Shown: positions 14,124-22,561 of the stretch, piece by piece | Position numbering within the stretch: position 1 is the stretch's first letter | Layout of the letters: each line of letters opens with the position of its first letter | Source: an uncultured Caryophanales bacterium | GTDB lineage: Bacteria > Bacillota_I > Bacilli_A > RF39 > UBA660 | Length of the DNA: 39,153 nucleotides | Assembly: GCA_947648915.1 (NCBI GenBank) | Contig: CANSPQ010000011.1 | Location: 1-39,153, forward strand | Direction: 5' to 3' | Notes under the pieces: generated by a model | Database searches by the model: none | Told to the model about the DNA's origin: nothing | What the model saw: only the letters and a program-made list of their open reading frames with translations | Translations under genes and position numbers: made by a program

Positions 14124-14768
14124 ATGACTAAATTACAATATTATGATTTATTACAATATATCAATGAAGATAATAAAATAGGTGCAGGTAAGGAAGTAAA
14201 CGTTTATAAATATCAAGATAAAGTAATAAAATTATTTCATGCAGACAGGAAAACTCCAATTCCTAGAATTTCTGATGAGGGACTAATCGCACTAACACAA
14301 CTTTCATTCCATTGTTTTCAGAATCCAATTGATATTATATATCAGGAAGGTAAAATTGTTGGATATACAGAATTATTTTTAGAGGAAAACGAAATTAATT
14401 TTGAACTGATTGATTTTGATGGTATCAAACAAGATTTAATGACCTTAAGTGAAAATGGTTTTTGTATAGAGGATTTATTTTATAATTACATTTTTACAGA
14501 TACAAAACTTTTATTTAATGATATGACAAGTTATCATTATTTAAAAACAGATGTTCCTTTTCTAAAAAGTCAAAATTTAAGAAAAAATACGATTGTTATG
14601 AATAATTTTTTAATAGGCTTTTTACAGTTTGGCGCTTTCCGAAAAGGTATGACCAATGAATATACAAAAATGTATTTAGCGAATGATTATAGAGAAAAAC
14701 ATTGTGGCAATTTATTTTATGGAGATTTTATTAAATTAGAGAAAAATGAATCTTCTTTTAAAAAATAA
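14124..14768 (+). CDS. protein-kinase-like fold protein
   Basis: A 214-aa protein. Its N-terminus looks like the small lobe of a protein kinase: IGAGKEVNVYKYQDKVIKLF combines a Gly-rich loop and a conserved Lys strand. A hinge-like segment ends GYTELF. The C-terminal lobe shows no HRD or DFG; NYIFTDTKLLFNDMTSYHYL could be a remnant with only an NDM sequence. It may be a pseudokinase or a divergent kinase of the aminoglycoside-kinase/Fructosamine type. It is a single gene between serS and the carboxypeptidase. Role unknown. Confidence 0.6.
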   Translation: MTKLQYYDLLQYINEDNKIGAGKEVNVYKYQDKVIKLFHADRKTPIPRISDEGLIALTQLSFHCFQNPIDIIYQEGKIVGYTELFLEENEINFELIDFDGIKQDLMTLSENGFCIEDLFYNYIFTDTKLLFNDMTSYHYLKTDVPFLKSQNLRKNTIVMNNFLIGFLQFGAFRKGMTNEYTKMYLANDYREKHCGNLFYGDFIKLEKNESSFKK

Positions 14769-14822
14769 CATTGTATATTTGATGGTAGGGCTGTCTAGAA
14801 CTAAGAATTGTAGAGGTGAAGC

Positions 14823-16037
14823 ATGAAAAAAATTTTATTCTCTATTTTTTTATTTGTTTTTACAATTGTAGATATTCATGCGTTAGAATTAAACAGTGAG
14901 CATGTAGTTTTATATAATTTAAACGATAATCAAATCGTTTATGAACTGAATAAAGATGAACAAACGAGCATTGCTAGTTTAACCAAAATTATGACTACAT
15001 TGGTTGCAATAGAGCATATAACGAACTACGATGAAAAAGTAGTCATTCAAAATGATATGTTTGTTGGACTTAAAGAAGCCAATGCTGCAGTCATTGGTTT
15101 AAGACACAATCAAATTGTAACTTATAATGATTTATTATATGGAATGTTTTTAGCAAGTGGTGCCGATGCGACAAGAGCAATTGCCATTTCACTTGCAGGA
15201 AGTGAAGAAAAGTTTGTAGATTGGATGAATGAGAAAGCGAAAGACTTGAGGTTAGAACACACGCATTTTGTCAATACAGTGGGACTGGATAATAACGATC
15301 ATTATTCTACTGTAAATGAGGTTGCTACTCTTTTAAAAGAGGCATTGGAAAATGAAAAGTTTAAGGAAATCTTTATGACAGAAACCTATACATTTTCTAA
15401 TCAATCTATCACAGTATCTAGCACCTTTAAAAAAACAGCGAAGAATATGAATCTCCCATACGATTTTATTTTAGGAGCGAAAACAGGATATACCAATCAG
15501 GCAGGAAGATGTCTTGCATCCATTGCTTATGATGAAACGAATCAAATTATGTATTTACTGGTTACGACAAATGCGGATAGTAGTCCCAAACATATTTTAG
15601 ATGCGATTAACCTATATCACTATTACTTTAACCATTATAAATATTATCCATTGGTGAAAACAGGAGACACTGTTATAACCTTACCAACTCAGTATTCTAA
15701 AATAAAAGAAGTAACTTTTTATGCTCCTAAAGATATTACAAAATATTTAGACCATGAAGTTTCCAAGAAAGAAGTTGTATTAGAATATATAGGAGAAACT
15801 ATAATTCATTCTAATACGAAAATAGGTACAAAGTTAGGTGTCGTAAATGTAAAATACAATAATGAACTTATCGAAACCATTGATATTATTCTAACTACTT
15901 CAGTTCCATTTTCCTTATTTGTTTTTATTCAAGTGAATAAAGTTTATTTCTTAATAGGCCTTGCGCTCTTATTGCTTTTCTGTTTTATCGTAATAAGAAC
16001 GATAAAAAGACAGAAGAATAAGAAAAAAAGATTGTAG
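14823..16037 (+). CDS. D-alanyl-D-alanine carboxypeptidase (DacA/DacF type, PBP5-like)
   Basis: A 404-aa serine peptidase that trims pentapeptides in peptidoglycan. The N-terminal signal peptide ends near VDIHALE. The active-site SxxK is in IASLTKIMTTL, and KTG is in LGAKTGYTNQAGR. The middle SxN motif reads SGADATR, so its Asn is Ala. The C-terminal region (about 275-360) is the beta-rich domain of PBP5 proteins. A membrane helix at about 370-390 with a basic tail (RQKNKKKRL) anchors it. Start by AGAGGTGAAGC before ATG. SpoIID and SpoVB-like genes nearby make a spore-cortex role possible, but it may act in vegetative growth. Confidence 0.92.
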   Translation: MKKILFSIFLFVFTIVDIHALELNSEHVVLYNLNDNQIVYELNKDEQTSIASLTKIMTTLVAIEHITNYDEKVVIQNDMFVGLKEANAAVIGLRHNQIVTYNDLLYGMFLASGADATRAIAISLAGSEEKFVDWMNEKAKDLRLEHTHFVNTVGLDNNDHYSTVNEVATLLKEALENEKFKEIFMTETYTFSNQSITVSSTFKKTAKNMNLPYDFILGAKTGYTNQAGRCLASIAYDETNQIMYLLVTTNADSSPKHILDAINLYHYYFNHYKYYPLVKTGDTVITLPTQYSKIKEVTFYAPKDITKYLDHEVSKKEVVLEYIGETIIHSNTKIGTKLGVVNVKYNNELIETIDIILTTSVPFSLFVFIQVNKVYFLIGLALLLLFCFIVIRTIKRQKNKKKRL

Positions 16038-16050
16038 TTCTTTTTTCTTT
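16020..16050 (+). terminator. terminator overlapping the carboxypeptidase stop
   Basis: AAGAAAAAAAG, a nine-base loop, CTTTTTTCTT. The stem is all A/T apart from a GC pair near each end, so it is weaker than most. Confidence 0.5.
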
Positions 16051-16060
16051 CTGTTATAAT
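16032..16060 (+). promoter_or_regulatory. promoter of the CDF transporter
   Basis: TTGTAG, a 17-base spacer, TATAAT with an upstream TG (TGTTATAAT). It overlaps the preceding terminator. Confidence 0.65.
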
Positions 16061-16104
16061 GCAATCAGCAAACATTAGCATATCATATATGAGGACGTGA
16101 TTTT

Positions 16105-16965
16105 ATGAACATAACTGGAAAAGCTTTATTCAAAAGTTTTTTTGTGAACCTATTTTTATCTATTTTTAAAGTGGTAATAGGTTTTTTTGGGAAATCTAGT
16201 GCATTAATTGCAGATGGAGTTCATTCTTTCAGTGATTTATCTACAGATGCAGTTGCGCTTTTTGGTGCAAAATATGCTTTAAAGCCAGCAGATAAAGAAC
16301 ATCCTTTTGGACATGGTAGGGTAGAATATCTTACTTGTCTCATTATTGGATTAGTTGTGTTATTACTAGGCCTAGAAATTATTGGAACTTCTTTTCAAGG
16401 CAAATTTATAATACCTGCTCGTATTGTCATTTGGATGAGTTTACTTACAATTATTATGAAATTTTTGTTATCTACTTATTTATTAAAAGTAGGTCGTAAA
16501 TATAATAATGCCATATTGATTGCGAGTGGAAAAGAAAGTAGTGCAGATGTCATTAGTTCACTTTTTGTTTTGCTTTCGAGCATATTAATGCAATTTTCTA
16601 ACCAATATCCTATTTTAAAATACTCTAATAGGATTGCAACGATTATTGTGGGTATTTTGGTTGTAAAAACGGGATTCGATATTATAAAGGACAATATGAG
16701 TTCTATTATTGGAGAACAGGTAAGTGATGTCGATGTGGATGAGATGCTTGCAATTCTACAAAATGAGGAAACCGTAGATACGGTGGATCAATTTGCAGTC
16801 ATTAAAAATGGTCCATATTTTCAAATTACTGGAGAAATTAGCATGAATGAAAAATTATCATTAAAAGAAGTACATGAAGTGGTTGAACAGTTAGAAGAAA
16901 AATTAAAGGTATTTGATGAACGTGCGAGATATATCAATATTCATGTCAATCCAAGTAAAAATTAA
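16105..16965 (+). CDS. cation diffusion facilitator (CDF) transporter
   Basis: A 286-aa divalent-metal/proton antiporter of the CDF family, which exports Zn, Mn, Fe or similar ions. About six membrane helices occupy residues 8-195. The metal site residues are seen in ADGVHSFSDLSTD (helix 2) and in GKESSADVISS (helix 5, with the Asp). HPFGHGRVEY is the conserved loop between helices 2 and 3. The C-terminal cytoplasmic domain (about 205-283) is the ferredoxin-like metal-sensing domain. The metal cannot be decided by eye. Single gene with its own promoter. Confidence 0.93.
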   Translation: MNITGKALFKSFFVNLFLSIFKVVIGFFGKSSALIADGVHSFSDLSTDAVALFGAKYALKPADKEHPFGHGRVEYLTCLIIGLVVLLLGLEIIGTSFQGKFIIPARIVIWMSLLTIIMKFLLSTYLLKVGRKYNNAILIASGKESSADVISSLFVLLSSILMQFSNQYPILKYSNRIATIIVGILVVKTGFDIIKDNMSSIIGEQVSDVDVDEMLAILQNEETVDTVDQFAVIKNGPYFQITGEISMNEKLSLKEVHEVVEQLEEKLKVFDERARYINIHVNPSKN

Positions 16966-16993
16966 TTGAAAAAATTTGTTTTTATGTTATAAT
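16966..16993 (+). promoter_or_regulatory. promoter of the glycosyltransferase gene
   Basis: TTGAAA, a 16-base spacer, TATAAT preceded by TG (TGTTATAAT). Confidence 0.6.
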
Positions 16994-17019
16994 AAGTACC
17001 AATGTTTGGAGTGGAATTT

Positions 17020-18099
17020 ATGATAAAGGTATTACATATTGGCTTAGGCACATCATCTGGTGGAGTTGCAGTTTTTATACTCAATCATTATAAGGAATTA
17101 AATCCAGAACAAGTTCAATTTGATTTTATTAGTATGTCTGAACATATTCCCTACGAAGAAGAAATTAAATCACTAGGTGGAACTATAATTCCTGTTGTGA
17201 GAACGGTTAAAAATCCTCTTTTAACGCTTTATCAAATATACCATATAATTACAAAGAACCAATATGATGTGGTCCATATTCATATTTCTAATTTTGCGAA
17301 TATTATTCCTTTATTAGGAGCAAAATTGTCTGGCTGTAAACATATTATTTTACATTCTCATAATAATGGAATGAATGTTGGCATATTGAAAACTACACTA
17401 CATAATATCAATAGATGTGCAACTTCAAATATGAAATTAGAACGTCTTGCTTGTTCAAAAAATGCAGGTGAGTTTATGTTTGGAGTAGCTCCTTTTACCG
17501 TATTTGAAAATGCCATAGCAAAAGAAAAATTTTATTACAATGAAGAAATCAGAAAGCAAGTCCGTAATGATTATAGGATTCCCGAATCTTCTTTTGTCAT
17601 TGGAAATGTAGGAAGGTTAGTTTCACAAAAAAATCATTCATTTTTGCTTCAAATGTTTGCAAAATATTTAAAAATAAATCCAGATGCATATTTATTTATC
17701 GTAGGAGATGGTGTGTTATATAAACAACTTCATACATTGGCGCATCATCTAAATATAGATTCTAAAGTAATTTTTACTGGTTTTCAATTTAATGTGTCTC
17801 CCTATTATCAGGCAATGGATGTATTTTGCCTTCCAAGTGTTTATGAAGGGTTAGGCATTGTTGGAATAGAGGCCCAGATGAGTGGATTGCCTTGTATTTT
17901 TTCGGATAAATGTGTGGAAGAAGTGAATGTAAGTGGTAAATCTATTTATCTGCCATTAAATGATATAGACGAATGGGTACATAGGATACATATGCAATAT
18001 TTATCTAGAAACTTGAATGTGCGAGATATAAGTATAAGAGGATATGATATAAAAGAAAATGTAAAAAAATTAGAGAAGATATATACAAAGAAGATTTAA
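17020..18099 (+). CDS. family 4 glycosyltransferase
   Basis: A 359-aa GT-B enzyme. The N-terminal acceptor domain begins MIKVLHIGLGTSSGGVAVFI, with a Gly-rich loop. DVVHIHISNF and HSHNNG follow, and the sugar-nucleotide domain has GNVGRLVSQKNHSFLL, IVGDGVLYKQL and the E-x7-E region VYEGLGIVGIEAQMSGLPCI. The first Glu (VYE) and second (GIE) are present, so catalysis looks intact. The tracked start at 17002 lacks a ribosome site; the ATG at 17020 follows GGAGTGG, so I use it. It is probably a cytosolic sugar transferase for surface polysaccharide. The enzyme stands alone here, without a polysaccharide cluster. Confidence 0.9.
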   Translation: MIKVLHIGLGTSSGGVAVFILNHYKELNPEQVQFDFISMSEHIPYEEEIKSLGGTIIPVVRTVKNPLLTLYQIYHIITKNQYDVVHIHISNFANIIPLLGAKLSGCKHIILHSHNNGMNVGILKTTLHNINRCATSNMKLERLACSKNAGEFMFGVAPFTVFENAIAKEKFYYNEEIRKQVRNDYRIPESSFVIGNVGRLVSQKNHSFLLQMFAKYLKINPDAYLFIVGDGVLYKQLHTLAHHLNIDSKVIFTGFQFNVSPYYQAMDVFCLPSVYEGLGIVGIEAQMSGLPCIFSDKCVEEVNVSGKSIYLPLNDIDEWVHRIHMQYLSRNLNVRDISIRGYDIKENVKKLEKIYTKKI

Positions 18100-18153
18100 A
18101 ATTCTTTTTTCTTTTTCCAAAAATTTATGATAAACTATGAATAGGGTGATGTT

Positions 18154-18975
18154 ATGCCGGAGTTACCAGAAGTAGAAACGATTAAGGAAACATTAAAACA
18201 AAAACTTGTGAACCATAAAATTGTGGGCATTTCTGTTCGTTATCCTAATTTAATTGAATATCCTAATAGTCATGATTTTGAAAAAGAAATTGTAGGGGAA
18301 ACCATTCATGATTTGAGTCGACGTGGAAAATGGATTTTGTTTGAACTAGATCACTATTATTTACTAAGTCATTTAAGGATGGAAGGCAGATATTTATTTC
18401 GTCGTTCCAATGACCCAATCCAAAAACATGAGCACATTTCTTTTTTATTAGAAAATGGCGAGGAATTACGTTATAAAGATACTCGTAAATTTGGTCGAAT
18501 GCATTTGATTGCAAAAGAAAATTTGTATCAACAAAAACCACTTTCAGAACTCGGTTTAGAACCTTGGGATAAGGAATTGAATGCGAAGTACTTGAAAACA
18601 AAATTAAAAACAAAATCGATTCCTATTAAAACGTCTTTATTAGACCAAAGTATTATCACAGGGATTGGGAATATTTATGCCAATGAGATTTTATTCTTAG
18701 GTAAAATCAACCCTATGAAGTCTAGTAATCAATTAACACTAAAACAATTAGATACCATTATTTGTAATACAAAGAAGGTATTAGAAAATGCGATTGCGCA
18801 AGGTGGAACGACGATTCGTAGTTATGAATCCAGTGAAGGTGTACATGGAAGATTTCAGCAAAACTTATATGTCCATGGAAAACAAGGAGAATTTTGTTCC
18901 ATTTGTGGTACTGAAATTATCAAAACTACTGTAGGTGGAAGAGGTACTTATTATTGTCCAAAATGTCAAAAATAG
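18154..18975 (+). CDS. mutM: formamidopyrimidine-DNA glycosylase (MutM/Fpg)
   Basis: A 273-aa base-excision repair enzyme that removes 8-oxoguanine and opens the abasic site. MPELPEVET at the N-terminus supplies the catalytic Pro and Glu; the lesion-recognition RRGKW motif and DTRKFGRM are present. The helix-two-turn-helix is around GIGNIYANEILF. The C-terminal zinc finger is CSICGT...YYCPKC, with all four Cys. The start follows AGGGTGATGTT. It is followed by tex after 12 bases and may share a transcript. Confidence 0.97.
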   Translation: MPELPEVETIKETLKQKLVNHKIVGISVRYPNLIEYPNSHDFEKEIVGETIHDLSRRGKWILFELDHYYLLSHLRMEGRYLFRRSNDPIQKHEHISFLLENGEELRYKDTRKFGRMHLIAKENLYQQKPLSELGLEPWDKELNAKYLKTKLKTKSIPIKTSLLDQSIITGIGNIYANEILFLGKINPMKSSNQLTLKQLDTIICNTKKVLENAIAQGGTTIRSYESSEGVHGRFQQNLYVHGKQGEFCSICGTEIIKTTVGGRGTYYCPKCQK

Positions 18976-18987
18976 AAAGAGGAAATT

Positions 18988-21147
18988 ATGAATCAAGAAA
19001 TTATCAAAACAATGGGTGAAACACTAAATATAAAAGAAAAACAAGTAGAGGCAACATTACAATTATTAGAACAAGGAAATACGATTCCCTTTATTGCACG
19101 TTATCGAAAAGAAGTAACAGGAGCTTTAGATGAAGAGCAAATTAGAAAAATAGAAGAAGTTTACACCTACCAAGTCAATTTACAAAAACGAAAAGAAGAT
19201 GTCATACGTTTGATTGATGAAAAGGGAATGATGACAGATGAGCTAAGAACCAAAATACTAACAGCCGAAAAATTGGTAGAAGTGGAAGATTTATATCGAC
19301 CATACAAAGAAAAGAAGAAAACAAAAGCAACAGAAGCCATTGCATTAGGCTTAGAACCGCTTGCCAAAATGATACTTTCTTTTCCGACTAAGGGAAGTTT
19401 AGAAGAACTTGCTTCCCGTTTCGTGAATGATAAAGTGTTATCCATAGAATCTGCTTTGGAAGGAGCACGTTATATTATTGCTGAATGGGTAAGTGATAAT
19501 GCCTATTACCGGAAATGGATTCGGAACTATATGTATCGTAATGGGGTCATGGTATCCAAAAAGAAAAAAGATGCGGCAGATGAATTAAAAACCTATGAGA
19601 TGTATTACGACTATAGTGAACCCGTAAGGCAGATCAAATCGCATCGTGTACTTGCTGTTAACCGAGGGGAAAGAGAAAAGGTATTATCGGTATCTTTGGA
19701 TTTTGATATCAAACCGATTTTGGAATTTTTAGAATCTAAAATGATTAAAAATATAGATTCTTTTGTATGCACACTTGTGAAAGACGCCATAGAAGATGGT
19801 TACAAACGTTTGATAGAACCTTCCGTAGAACGAGAAATTAGAGCAGAATTAACGGAAAAAGCAGAAGAAGTAGCAATCCAAAACTTTGGTATTAATTTAG
19901 AAAAATTATTATTACAGCCACCAATGAAAGACAAAATGGTATTAGGATTTGACCCTGCTTATCGTACAGGTTGTAAACTTGCAGTAATTGATCCAACGGG
20001 AAAGAAACTTGCGATTCAAGTAATTTATCCACATGAACCTAAAAATGAATATGAAAAAAGCAAACAAATAGTTCTTCAATTAATTGATCAATATCAAATT
20101 GATATTGTTGCAATCGGGAATGGAACTGCTAGTAGAGAAAGTGAAGCATTTATTGTAGATGTCATTAAAGAAGCCAAAAGAAAAGTAGAATATATTATTG
20201 TGAGTGAAGCAGGGGCTAGTGTTTATTCTGCATCTAAATTGGCGATTCAAGAATTTCCAGATTTGCATGTAGAGGAAAGAAGTGCAATCAGTATTGGAAG
20301 AAGGTTACAAGATCCACTTGCAGAACTGGTTAAAATTGATCCTGAAAGCATAGGCGTTGGTTTATATCAACATGATGTATCAAATAAACGTCTTTCAGAA
20401 TCCTTGGATTTTGTTGTGAGTAAAGCCGTCAATCAAGTAGGTGTCAATATCAATACAGCAAGTCCTAGTTTACTCAAATATGTATCAGGAATTACCAAAA
20501 AACATATTGATAAGTTGATTGACTATAGAGATACCCATGGTAAATTTGAATCACGTGAAGAATTACAAAAGAAAAAATTGTTGACTGATAAAGTTTATGA
20601 ACAGGCAATCGGATTTTTAAGAATACCAGATGCAAAAAATGAATTAGATAGAACTGGAATCCATCCAGAAAGTTATCATATTGCCTCTGATTTACTAAAA
20701 TACCTAGGTCTATCTCTTTCTGATATTGGAACAAATCATTTCATTCAAACCTTGGATTCTACTAGTGCAAAAGAACTATCTGATATTTTAAAAACAGATA
20801 TTTATACCATAGAAGATATTATTGAGAATTTAAAGAAACCTGCTAGAGATCCACGTGATAATATGCCAGCACCTATTTTAAAAAGTGATATTTTACATAT
20901 TGAAGATTTAAAAGTCGGAATGAAGTTACAAGGTACAGTCCGTAATGTAGTTGATTTTGGAGTATTTATTGATATTGGACTTAAGAATGATGGACTTGCT
21001 CATATTTCAAAACTTACAGACCATTATATCAAACATCCGATGGAAGTTGTTGGTGTAGGAGATATTGTGGACTGTTATGTTGACCAAATTTTTCTTGATA
21101 AGAATAAGGTGGCCTTATCATTATTAGAACCAGAAAAGATTGTATAG
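18988..21147 (+). CDS. tex: RNA-binding transcription accessory protein Tex
   Basis: A 719-aa Tex/YdcI protein. The N-terminal helical region includes ARYRKEVTGALDEEQIR (about 35) and a YqgF/RNase H-like domain at about 320-450 (LGFDPAYRTGCKLAVID, IAIGNGTASRESEAF). A helix-hairpin-helix region (GVNINTASPSLLKYVSGIT) follows, and the C-terminal S1 domain (about 645-715: GMKLQGTVRNVVDFGVFIDI) binds nucleic acid. Tex acts with RNA polymerase and on RNA. Full length. Confidence 0.96.
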   Translation: MNQEIIKTMGETLNIKEKQVEATLQLLEQGNTIPFIARYRKEVTGALDEEQIRKIEEVYTYQVNLQKRKEDVIRLIDEKGMMTDELRTKILTAEKLVEVEDLYRPYKEKKKTKATEAIALGLEPLAKMILSFPTKGSLEELASRFVNDKVLSIESALEGARYIIAEWVSDNAYYRKWIRNYMYRNGVMVSKKKKDAADELKTYEMYYDYSEPVRQIKSHRVLAVNRGEREKVLSVSLDFDIKPILEFLESKMIKNIDSFVCTLVKDAIEDGYKRLIEPSVEREIRAELTEKAEEVAIQNFGINLEKLLLQPPMKDKMVLGFDPAYRTGCKLAVIDPTGKKLAIQVIYPHEPKNEYEKSKQIVLQLIDQYQIDIVAIGNGTASRESEAFIVDVIKEAKRKVEYIIVSEAGASVYSASKLAIQEFPDLHVEERSAISIGRRLQDPLAELVKIDPESIGVGLYQHDVSNKRLSESLDFVVSKAVNQVGVNINTASPSLLKYVSGITKKHIDKLIDYRDTHGKFESREELQKKKLLTDKVYEQAIGFLRIPDAKNELDRTGIHPESYHIASDLLKYLGLSLSDIGTNHFIQTLDSTSAKELSDILKTDIYTIEDIIENLKKPARDPRDNMPAPILKSDILHIEDLKVGMKLQGTVRNVVDFGVFIDIGLKNDGLAHISKLTDHYIKHPMEVVGVGDIVDCYVDQIFLDKNKVALSLLEPEKIV

Positions 21148-21162
21148 CAGTCTTTTTCTTTT
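21137..21162 (+). terminator. weak terminator at the end of tex
   Basis: AGATTG, loop TATAG, CAGTCT (one GU pair), then TTTTCTTTTC. The stop codon of tex lies in the loop. Confidence 0.5.
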
Positions 21163-21185
21163 CATATAATAGATTAGGTGATGTT

Positions 21186-21485
21186 ATGTTTGACAAAAGA
21201 AGAGCTCAAATGAATCATTGCAGTCTTGATTATGCCTATGAAATAAAAAACAACGAAGATGTGAATACCTATGCAATCCAAGAGCAAAATGGACAAATTA
21301 TTCGATTTTTTATGGAACATTATTATTTATTTGTATTAGGGGAAAAGACAATCGAAAAATTGCGGGGACGTGGATATTTATCGATGGATGAGATTTATCA
21401 AAAATATCAGGTTACAGAAATTCCCATTGTAGAAAGTGAAAAAAAAGAAGGATTTATGAAAACCTTCTTTCGAAAGGGGAATTAA
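21186..21485 (+). CDS. 99-aa uncharacterised protein
   Basis: A small soluble protein with the start TAGGTGATGTTATG, the same ribosome-site sequence as mutM and the small protein at 29661. It begins MFDKRRAQMNHCSLDYAY and has one central hydrophobic stretch (FFMEHYYLFVLG), then a Lys/Glu-rich part ending KTFFRKGN. I do not recognise a family. The gene is convergent with the radical SAM gene and shares four bases. A terminator for that neighbour lies within its C-terminal codons, which constrains them. Confidence 0.7.
   Translation: MFDKRRAQMNHCSLDYAYEIKNNEDVNTYAIQEQNGQIIRFFMEHYYLFVLGEKTIEKLRGRGYLSMDEIYQKYQVTEIPIVESEKKEGFMKTFFRKGN
21439..21471 (-). terminator. minus-strand terminator of the radical SAM gene, inside the convergent gene
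   Basis: Minus strand: AAGAAGG, loop TTTTCATAAAT, CCTTCTT, followed by a run of T. It codes at the same time for KKEGFMKTFF-like residues of the 99-aa protein. On the plus strand only a short T run follows. Confidence 0.7.
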
Positions 21486-22429
21486 TTTTCCTTCTTTTGA
21501 TAATAAGCACCTTGGTAGGTGTCTCTTCTTGTCAGCTCTTTGTCAATTTCATTTAACACACAAAGTTTCTTACAAAGCCATATAGGTTCAATTAGTTCAC
21601 TGGCATCTGGGTCTCCTGTAATACGATGAATGACAATATCAGGTCTTAATCGTTCCAATTGATTACATACAATATCAACATATTGTTCTCTTGTTAGGAT
21701 AGGAAAGGGATTTTGCTGATATAAAATGCCTAATTTCGTATGCTTTAAAATATGTAACATATGAATTTTAATTCCTTGGATGTCAAACTGATTTAGATAG
21801 TTGGTGGTTTCTAACATCATTTCTTTTGTTTCATAAGGAAGTCCATTGATGATATGAACAACTATATTGATGTTTCGTTTTCGTAACTCTTTGACACAAG
21901 TTTCAAAACATTCTAATGTATGACAACGATTAATGAATTTTGAGGTTTGTTCATGAATCGTTTGTAAACCAAGTTCTACTGTTAAATAGGTTTTTTTGGA
22001 TAATTCTTCTAAGTAATCCATACATTCTTCTGTAATCGCATCCGGCCTTGTAGCAATTGAAAGGCCAATTACATTATCCAATGCTAGAATGGACTCATAT
22101 TTTTCTTTTAAGATAGGAAGGGGCGCATACGTATTGGTATGGGCCTGAAAATATCCGATGTATTTTCCATTTGACCATTTTTGTTCCATTTTTTGTTTGA
22201 TTTCTTCAAATTGCTCTATTAAACTTAAATTCTGATTTCCTGCAAATTCCCCACTACCTAAATTGGAACAATAAATGCAGCCACCAGTTCCTACTGTTCC
22301 GTCAATATTTGGACAGGTAAAACCGGCATTTAAACTTATTTTAAATACTTTGGAATGAAACTTTTGTTTATAGAAATAATCTAATGTGTAATATCTTTTA
22401 TTGGTATTGGTATACTGAAATCTGTTCAT
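21482..22429 (-). CDS. radical SAM protein of the TIGR01212/YhcC type
   Basis: A 315-aa radical SAM enzyme with the iron-sulphur Cys cluster CPNIDGTVGTGGCIYC (C-x14-C-x2-C by eye), a signature of the YhcC/TIGR01212 group and not the ordinary CxxxCxxC. Further motifs are GYFQAHTNTYAP, GLSIATRPD, LELGLQT (as VELGLQT), HIINGLPYET and HRITGDPDA. The substrate is unknown in this family. Ribosome site AGGAAGTGACTCT precedes the ATG. It is the only long minus-strand gene in the window and is divergent from the YfcC-type carrier. Confidence 0.9.
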   Translation of the reverse strand: MNRFQYTNTNKRYYTLDYFYKQKFHSKVFKISLNAGFTCPNIDGTVGTGGCIYCSNLGSGEFAGNQNLSLIEQFEEIKQKMEQKWSNGKYIGYFQAHTNTYAPLPILKEKYESILALDNVIGLSIATRPDAITEECMDYLEELSKKTYLTVELGLQTIHEQTSKFINRCHTLECFETCVKELRKRNINIVVHIINGLPYETKEMMLETTNYLNQFDIQGIKIHMLHILKHTKLGILYQQNPFPILTREQYVDIVCNQLERLRPDIVIHRITGDPDASELIEPIWLCKKLCVLNEIDKELTRRDTYQGAYYQKKEN

Positions 22430-22534
22430 AGAGTCACTTCCTATGCTTATTATAATAGAAATACAATTATTTTTGTGAAAAAATGGTGAATTTTAACAAA
22501 AATTGTCAAAAAACTTTTTATTCTTGCGGCAATT

Positions 22535-22543
22535 TGTTATAAT
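22535..22543 (+). promoter_or_regulatory. extended -10 promoter of the carrier gene
   Basis: TGTTATAAT, followed 19 bases later by ATG; a GGAGG ribosome site lies between. Confidence 0.6.
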
Positions 22544-22561
22544 GATACTGGAGGTAATAAG

